NCBI RefSeq assembly: GCF_036227565.1
Contig: NZ_CP109461.1
Location: forward strand, 558,001 to 622,000
Length of the DNA: 64,000 bases
Direction of reading: 5' to 3'
From: Streptomyces sp. NBC_01454
Lineage (GTDB): Bacteria > Actinomycetota > Actinomycetes > Streptomycetales > Streptomycetaceae
Positions within the stretch are counted from its first letter, which is position 1. The number at the start of each line of letters is the position of its first letter. Below are positions 59,411 to 64,000 of this stretch, piece by piece. Both the position numbers and the translations under genes were made by a program. The notes beneath the pieces are model-generated. The model saw only the letters and a list, made by a program, of their open reading frames with translations. It was not told the DNA's origin and made no database searches.

Positions 59411-59868
59411 CCTCGACAACCACCTGCCAGACGATCACGGACCACGTCTCAGCCGAGACCGCGAAGGCCCTGCGAGCCGCGATGGAACGACTCCTCACCG
59501 GCCGTCCCTCCCGGACCGACGGACGGCTGACCAAGGAGAACCTCTACCGGGAAGCCGACGTCAGCCGGGCCACCATGAACCGGGCACACAAAATCCTCGC
59601 CGAATGGGACCGGCGCACAGCCGCCACGGACGCTCGCACCCCTGGTGAAGTCAGGCGTGATGACGAACTCCGGCAACTACGTGCCGAGTTGAAGACGATC
59701 AAACGCGAGCGCACCCAGCTGCAAGGCCGGCTCGACGCTTCCGCCACCGTCATCGCGGCCCTGCATCACGACAACGCAGCCCTCCGCGAAGAACTCGGCG
59801 GCCGCGGAGCCGTCGTCGCCCTCGACGAACACCGGGCGTCCCGAACCGACGTCATCGGCCCCTGCTGA
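59407..59868 (+). CDS. TnpC-like small coiled-coil protein
   Basis: 153 aa from TTG 59407, overlapping the recombinase 3 stop (TTGA). Winged-helix-like region (RLTKENLYREADVSRATMNR) and a C-terminal coiled coil (DDELRQLRAELKTIKRERTQ, VIAALHHDNAALREEL). Position and shape match TnpC, the helper that orients Tn554 insertion. Its end overlaps the serine recombinase stop by 17 bases. Confidence 0.7.
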   Translation: MTSTTTCQTITDHVSAETAKALRAAMERLLTGRPSRTDGRLTKENLYREADVSRATMNRAHKILAEWDRRTAATDARTPGEVRRDDELRQLRAELKTIKRERTQLQGRLDASATVIAALHHDNAALREELGGRGAVVALDEHRASRTDVIGPC

Positions 59869-60961
59869 CTGTCTCAGCCGCAGCCGAACCCTCGCGGATC
59901 AACCCCACTCGCGACGGCATCCCATCAGCCCAGGCCAACCCCTCTCCGGATGTCTCATGAGACAGCGAAACGGTGGAGAACACTTTCACCACCGGCTTGT
60001 GCACGACCTTCGGCGACCACACCCACTGGGAAATGGGGTTGCGCCGCGAGAACCCGGCGCGGCCCGTCCTGCTCGACTTGCGGTTGTACACCTGATAGCC
60101 GCTGAGCTTCGGGTTCGCGATCAACCCCTCCACACGGTTGTGCGTCCATCGGCCCTCGATCGGATACCGGTCGGGATCCGACTCCAAGATGGTGATGATG
60201 TCCGCGGCCTTCAAATGTTCCTCGCACCGTAGACGGCACAGCTCCCGGGCGGCGTCGAACCGGTGCTCGTCGGGGTGCGGGACGAGCTTCTTCTTCGGCC
60301 GCAACTCCCCGAACCGGCCCTGCCCCCGAACCGGGGCATCGTCGTCGACCACCGCAACATAGGGGTAGGGCGGGTAGCCGTGGTTCCATCCGCCGATTGC
60401 ATGCTGGAACTGGCCCCCCATCGACATCTCGATCATCGTCGCGCGGTAGATCTCCGCCTCGGCCTGCCCGTACCTGCGGGTACGCAGCCGGCCGGACTCG
60501 GTGCCGCCCGTCGGCTCGTTGGCGTAGATCACCTCTGCCCCGAGGCGCTCCAGCTCGTGCTCCACGGTGAGGCTGGTCAGCATGGCGCGTGCCACGCGGT
60601 CGGAACGCTCGGCCAGGACGTGCGTGATGCCCATCTGCTCGGCGTGGTCCACGAGGTCCTGGAGGCCGCCGTCCCGGGGCGTCGGCACGCCGAGCCCGTC
60701 GTACATCTCCTGCGGTCCCAGGCCCCTTAAATGCGCGGGCAACATCCCGGACTCCACATCCCAGAAGTGCGCTATGAACTCTTCACCCGGGTCGAGGCGT
60801 TCGGCAGCGAGGACAACCTGCCGCGGGATGGACGAGGCGGGAAGCTGCCGGTCCTTGGTGGAGACACGGCCGAGGAACACCGCGCGGCGTGGACGCGCGT
60901 CGGCCTGCCGGTAGTTCGGCAGATGACTGAGGTCGATGGGCGGGGCGAACGGATTGCTCAT
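59852..60961 (-). CDS. Serine recombinase
   Basis: 369 aa from ATG 60961 (TAGGAACG upstream). Resolvase domain with the catalytic Ser in FLGRVSTKDRQLPASSIPRQ, a THVLAERSDRVARAM segment, and the recombinase domain (YPIEGRWTHNRVEGLIANPK, then LSGYQVYNRK). The usual C-terminal zinc ribbon and coiled coil of large serine integrases are absent, and the length is short for that class, so it may be a truncated integrase or a compact invertase-like transposase. No attachment site recognised beside it. Confidence 0.85.
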   Translation of the reverse strand: MSNPFAPPIDLSHLPNYRQADARPRRAVFLGRVSTKDRQLPASSIPRQVVLAAERLDPGEEFIAHFWDVESGMLPAHLRGLGPQEMYDGLGVPTPRDGGLQDLVDHAEQMGITHVLAERSDRVARAMLTSLTVEHELERLGAEVIYANEPTGGTESGRLRTRRYGQAEAEIYRATMIEMSMGGQFQHAIGGWNHGYPPYPYVAVVDDDAPVRGQGRFGELRPKKKLVPHPDEHRFDAARELCRLRCEEHLKAADIITILESDPDRYPIEGRWTHNRVEGLIANPKLSGYQVYNRKSSRTGRAGFSRRNPISQWVWSPKVVHKPVVKVFSTVSLSHETSGEGLAWADGMPSRVGLIREGSAAAETVSRGR

Positions 60962-61028
60962 GACGTTCCTAAGGACTCGGAGCGGACAGTGGTGCTCTGG
61001 AGGGGCTCGGCGGCTCCCCGGGGAGCGT

Positions 61029-61302
61029 TCACCGCGCGGCGTGCTCGTTGTCGAGGGTGGCGGCCTTCTTCCACCGGGCCTCGTGCACGTCGACTTCATC
61101 GCGGGCTCGCGCGCACTGGCCGCGCTGGTCGCCCATGCCGCCGGTCAACGACGCGTGCAGGTGCTGGACGGACGGCAGAAGCAGCGCGGCGCTGAGCGGG
61201 GGTGATGAGGAGTCTGGAGGCTCCGGCCTGACGCGGCCGGTCCGGGGCGCCGGGCGAATGGGACGTGCCCGCGGCGCTGTTGCGGGGGTGATCGGCGGTC
61301 AT
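61029..61302 (-). pseudogene. Small gene upstream of the serine recombinase, frameshifted
   Basis: ATG 61302 (GAGGAACACG upstream) reads TADHPRNSAAGTSHSPGAPD. A neighbouring frame supplies the natural end LLLPSVQHLHASLTGGMGDQ, RGQCARARDEVDVHEARWKK and AATLDNEHAAR-stop at 61029. One indel near 61195 would join them. It overlaps the 3' end of the zinc-ribbon gene. Confidence 0.4.
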
Positions 61303-61660
61303 CGTGTTCCTCGTGATGGGGGCGGCGCCGGTTGGGTGTCGCCCAGCGGGCGGGCAGGGTGGTGTCGCCGTCTTCCTCGCGGCGCGGATTTTCCAGGTCG
61401 GCGGCGCAGACGCGTCTGCGGTGCCACTGCTCAGTGGTGTGGCCGCTCGGTCGGCGGCACCGCTGTCGGGGCGCGGCTTTGCACGTGGGGCAGGTCAGGG
61501 ACGCAGGGCAGGTGTCTCCGAGGTTCTCGCCGTCGCAGAAGGTGCAGGGCTGGACCGTGGCCGGCAGAACGCGCCCGGCGACGTCGACGAGGAGACCGGC
61601 CGCGCGCCAGGCGCATTCCTCGGCTCTCCTCGTCGGAGGCCCGAAGCTCTGGCGGTTCAC
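61145..61660 (-). CDS. Actinobacterial zinc-ribbon protein
   Basis: 171 aa; ATG overlaps the previous stop (ATGA). The motif TFCDGENLGDTCPASLTCPT, then CKAAPRQRCRRPSGH and TEQWHRRRVCAA is the CPxCxAxPGxxCxxPSGHxxxxxHxxR pattern of small actinobacterial and phage zinc proteins. The last 60 residues are low-complexity and partly out of phase with the overlapping start at 61302, so the true C-terminus may be shorter. Confidence 0.65.
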   Translation of the reverse strand: MNRQSFGPPTRRAEECAWRAAGLLVDVAGRVLPATVQPCTFCDGENLGDTCPASLTCPTCKAAPRQRCRRPSGHTTEQWHRRRVCAADLENPRREEDGDTTLPARWATPNRRRPHHEEHDDRRSPPQQRRGHVPFARRPGPAASGRSLQTPHHPRSAPRCFCRPSSTCTRR

Positions 61661-62106
61661 GCCCTGCCTGTCTGGGCTGCCGGGTTCGCGCGGACGAAAG
61701 ACTCGCCCTCGGGCCAGATCGCGATGATCTTGTGGTGGGACAGGAACTCCCGTGCGATCGGGCCCGGCTCATCGGTGAACAGCAGTGCGTGGCGGGACGG
61801 GGGAAAGAGCCGCGCGCAGTCGCTGATCACTCCGTACGCGGCGATGAGCGCGGCGTAGTGGGAACGGTGACAGGCCATCACCATTTCTCCGGCTGTCGCG
61901 TCGAAGAGGTCGGTGGATGCCAGGACGGGATCCGTGACGACGCGGTGCTGCAGGACACGGTGTCCCTTGGCCGTCAGGTAGAAGAGGTAGGCGGTCAGGA
62001 CCGCGTTCTCCGAGCGGTCGGCCTCCTCGTCGTTGGCCCGGCCGGGCTGGGGGCGGGCGGGGGCGGAAGGGGCCAGGTAGGCGACGTGAGGGCGGTCGGT
62101 GGTCAT
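61657..62106 (-). CDS. Hypothetical protein
   Basis: 149 aa from ATG 62106. Helical centre (ENAVLTAYLFYLTAKGHRVL, EMVMACHRSHYAALIAAYGV) and a beta end (LLFTDEPGPIAREFLSHHKI). Three 16-bp repeats lie 25-70 bases upstream. Unknown. Confidence 0.6.
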   Translation of the reverse strand: MTTDRPHVAYLAPSAPARPQPGRANDEEADRSENAVLTAYLFYLTAKGHRVLQHRVVTDPVLASTDLFDATAGEMVMACHRSHYAALIAAYGVISDCARLFPPSRHALLFTDEPGPIAREFLSHHKIIAIWPEGESFVRANPAAQTGRA

Positions 62107-62130
62107 GGTGTGGACGCTTCCGGAGTCGGG

Positions 62131-62175
62131 TGATGGAGCGGCGGTGTGATGGAGCGGCGGTGTGATGGCGCGGCG
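62131..62175. repeat. Three tandem 16-bp repeats upstream of a minus-strand gene
   Basis: TGATGGAGCGGCGG, TGTGATGGAGCGGCGG, then TGTGATGGCGCGGCG, spaced 16 bases. They lie between the ParM-linked small gene and the gene starting at 62106. They could be operator repeats or iterons (for example, ParR-type centromere repeats). Confidence 0.55.
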
Positions 62176-62196
62176 CAGCATCGCTGAAGGGGAAGG

Positions 62197-62407
62197 TCAG
62201 TTGGGCAGCGGAACAGTCGTGGTGCCTGTCCGCGGCTGTGCTGTGTGGGGACGAAGGGAACCCGGCGCGGGCCGCGGGCGAGAAGACCCGAACTGGCCGA
62301 GGCCATCGCGGGGGCGGAGCCCTGACCGTGGCCGTAGACGTGGCCGACGTGTCGGCATCACGTACAACGGGCCGTCGGCCGTAGGAGTCCTCCAGTGCCT
62401 CACCCAT
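62197..62407 (-). pseudogene. Small gene coupled to parM, possible partner, frameshifted
   Basis: ATG 62407 lies inside the parM stop (TGATG) and reads GEALEDSYGRRPVVRDADTS. Another frame gives the natural end GLRPRDGLGQFGSSRPRPAP to PLPN-stop at 62197, just before the repeats. One indel near 62315 joins them (about 70 aa, basic and Pro rich). By position it could be the ParR-like adaptor of the ParM system; no ParR motif is visible. Confidence 0.4.
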
Positions 62408-63705
62408 CAGGCCACCTCTTTACTGCGCTTGCCCGCGGGCTTCGCGGCGAGGGCCTGCTGCTCGACGTGGCGCGCCGCGATGTACAGCCCCTCGCGGTTC
62501 AGGTGCCGCGAGTAGCTCGAGTCGAGGTAGAGCACGGGCACGTCGCCTGCGGCCTTCAGCAGCGCCGGGTGCAGCAGGTGCTTGATCGGACCCGAGCCAC
62601 CGCCGTAGACGTAGACGACCTCGGTCGTCGCGCCGGCCTGCGAGAGAACATCACCGAAGGAGGAGACGATCTCGTCGACCAGGTAGCCGGCCTCGTCCTC
62701 GACGAAGCCGGCGGCGCGCTGGTGACGGTTCTTCACCAGCACCGACGGCTCCGCGTGGAGGAAGTCGGCCAGCTGCTTGCGCGAGGAGAACTGCAGCGTG
62801 GCGTCCGACTCGCTCATGCGCTCCATGGCGTTCATCAGCGCGGTGCCGTAGCCCTCGTCGAGGGTGTCGGCCGCCTCGGGGTTGAACCGCCCGTCGGTGA
62901 AGACCGGGAAGTTCACAGTGCCCTCGCCGACGTCGACGCCGATGGTGTTGTGCACCGCCACCAGGTCAGACGCCGAGACGCCCTCCACGAGGGACGCGTC
63001 ACGGGTGCGCAGATCATCGAGCAGGGCCTGTGCGAGCGGCTCGCCCTTGTCGGTGATGGCGAACTGCGCGGAGGCACCCTCGGCCATCACCTGGACGTCG
63101 ACGAACTCCAGGCGCACCGAGACCGGGGTGCTGAAGTTCTTGATCGTCACCAGGTGCACCGCGGGGTCGGAGCTGCCCAGCAGACCGATGAACTCGGCGG
63201 CGTAGGCGTGGCGGCGCGCGACGAACTCGGAGATCGGCAGCGCCAGGCCGGCACGCACCTGCACGCGCAGCTCGTGATCGGGCAGCGCGCCGTTCTCGCG
63301 GACGTAGTCGCGCAGGGTCTTCGCGGCGAAGACACCCAGGACCAGAACCTTGCTCAGCTCCTGATCGGCCTTGGAGTGCTTGCCCAGCACCTCGAACTCG
63401 GTGAACTTCGAGCCGCGCACGCTCAGCGCCGCGCGGCCGAAGATCCGGCGGTCGGACGCCGCCACCAGGGAAGTGGTGAGCGAGCAGTCAATCTGGTTGT
63501 AGAAGTCGCCGGCCAGCACGGAGGCTGCATCCGAGTCGGGGAGTGGCACCTTCGGCGAGGTGCGAGAGGTCGAGACGACCGCGCTGGGTAGATCGATCTC
63601 GTCGAAAGTCCCCTGCTTCGTGTTCTGGATGACGCCCTTGACGTAGCCGTTGCCGACGTCGATGCCGCCGGTGAGAGTGATGATGTCGTTGCTGTTGGCG
63701 CTCAT
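62407..63705 (-). CDS. parM: Actin-like plasmid segregation protein (ParM/StbA-like)
   Basis: 432 aa from ATG 63705 (GAGGGAC upstream). Actin-fold motifs: phosphate 1 GIDVGNGYVKGV (about 14), the connecting region ALPISEFVARRH, phosphate 2 IGVDVGEGTVNFPVF (about 255), and the adenosine motif VYVYGGGSGPIKHLL (about 380). ParM-type proteins polymerise and push plasmid copies apart. Longer than R1 ParM (320 aa) but in the range of actinobacterial and phage actin-like proteins. Intact, and the best evidence that this is a plasmid. Confidence 0.9.
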   Translation of the reverse strand: MSANSNDIITLTGGIDVGNGYVKGVIQNTKQGTFDEIDLPSAVVSTSRTSPKVPLPDSDAASVLAGDFYNQIDCSLTTSLVAASDRRIFGRAALSVRGSKFTEFEVLGKHSKADQELSKVLVLGVFAAKTLRDYVRENGALPDHELRVQVRAGLALPISEFVARRHAYAAEFIGLLGSSDPAVHLVTIKNFSTPVSVRLEFVDVQVMAEGASAQFAITDKGEPLAQALLDDLRTRDASLVEGVSASDLVAVHNTIGVDVGEGTVNFPVFTDGRFNPEAADTLDEGYGTALMNAMERMSESDATLQFSSRKQLADFLHAEPSVLVKNRHQRAAGFVEDEAGYLVDEIVSSFGDVLSQAGATTEVVYVYGGGSGPIKHLLHPALLKAAGDVPVLYLDSSYSRHLNREGLYIAARHVEQQALAAKPAGKRSKEVA

Positions 63706-63763
63706 GAATTCAGTCCCTCGGTGTCTGTGTTGTCTGCCTGGAAAATGAAATTCACCGCGTCAC

Positions 63764-64000
63764 TCAGCGCCGAGTACTCGCCATGATTTCGTCGATGGAT
63801 GCCTGCTTCGGCGGCTCCGGCGGTGCGCTGGGGGCGCTTGCCGCGGGCTCCTCGGCCGTCTCAACCGGTGCGGGAACCGGCTCGGGCTGGGCTACCGGCG
63901 CTGTCTTCTCGACGACGGCGTCCGGGTCGACCTCGGCCTCGTCGGCGACTGCGGGCTGTGGCTGAACCGGCCTGACGGCCGGACGGCGCTCGGTGACCGC
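63764..64000 (-). CDS. 3' end of a Pro/Ala/Glu-rich protein (runs off the window)
   Basis: 79 codons of the C-terminus, disordered (EKTAPVAQPEPVPAPVETAE), ending in a short conserved-looking helix (KQASIDEIMASTRR). It lies 58 bases upstream of parM in the same direction and may belong to the same unit. Start and function are outside the window. Confidence 0.7.
   Translation of the reverse strand, partial: AVTERRPAVRPVQPQPAVADEAEVDPDAVVEKTAPVAQPEPVPAPVETAEEPAASAPSAPPEPPKQASIDEIMASTRR

Noticed and set aside
60..64000. Linear-plasmid telomere or replication origin
   Set aside because: No terminal palindrome series, DnaA-box cluster or Rep protein was recognised anywhere in the window.

Overview
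The window is very G+C rich, uses GTG/TTG starts freely and carries families typical of streptomycetes: an XRE/DUF397/HATPase regulatory trio, an SsgA-like protein, an Lsr2-like DNA-binding tail and an actinobacterial zinc-ribbon protein. No rRNA, ribosomal protein or central-metabolism operon is visible. A type IA topoisomerase, an SSB, an actin-like ParM, a PcfJ-like protein, a ribbon-helix-helix/coiled-coil operon, many tiny unknown genes and many mobile elements are present. This fits a large Streptomyces (or close relative) plasmid or integrated plasmid-like element. Host and replicon type are inference; no origin, relaxase or telomere was recognised.

Layout. 0-4.6 kb: topoisomerase (minus), a frameshifted small gene and a decayed tyrosine integrase. 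4.7-6.8 kb: DUF397/XRE genes divergent from an anti-sigma-like HATPase. 6.9-15.6 kb: a mostly translationally coupled cluster (UGM-like flavoprotein, HprK-like P-loop protein, FlaR-like kinase split by an IS5-family element, GT4, membrane GT2, NUDIX, APH-like kinase). 15.6-19.3 kb: peptide deformylase and a 1003-aa primase-helicase of the TOTE type with an Lsr2-like tail. 19.2-22.2 kb (minus): a ribbon-helix-helix operon and a lipoprotein. 22.5-50.8 kb: about 45 mostly small plus-strand genes in short coupled runs, interrupted by an IS1380-family element and a second IS5 copy. SSB, SsgA-like, HAD-like, Panacea-like (dead) and PcfJ-like genes are the recognisable landmarks here. 50.7-52.5 kb (minus): a ruined N6-DNA methylase and two small genes. 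52.6-59.9 kb: a Tn554/RIT-like set of three tyrosine recombinases plus a small coiled-coil protein, the first recombinase split by an IS3-family element. 59.9-64 kb (minus): a serine recombinase, a zinc-ribbon gene, ParM and the end of a Pro/Ala-rich protein that runs off the window.

Themes. Both IS5 copies (1098 bp, one base different) and the IS3 copy sit inside genes whose reading frames are restored exactly when the element and one target duplication are removed, so these insertions are recent. A three-nucleotide-loop hairpin of the form GATCRRC-NNN-GYYGATYCGG recurs seven times between genes in the accessory half. A gene-junction sequence in which the ribosome binding site overlaps the previous stop codon is repeated six times at 49.1-50.6 kb. 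Many small genes look broken by single-base frameshifts while large backbone genes are intact; either real decay or base-calling indels could explain this.
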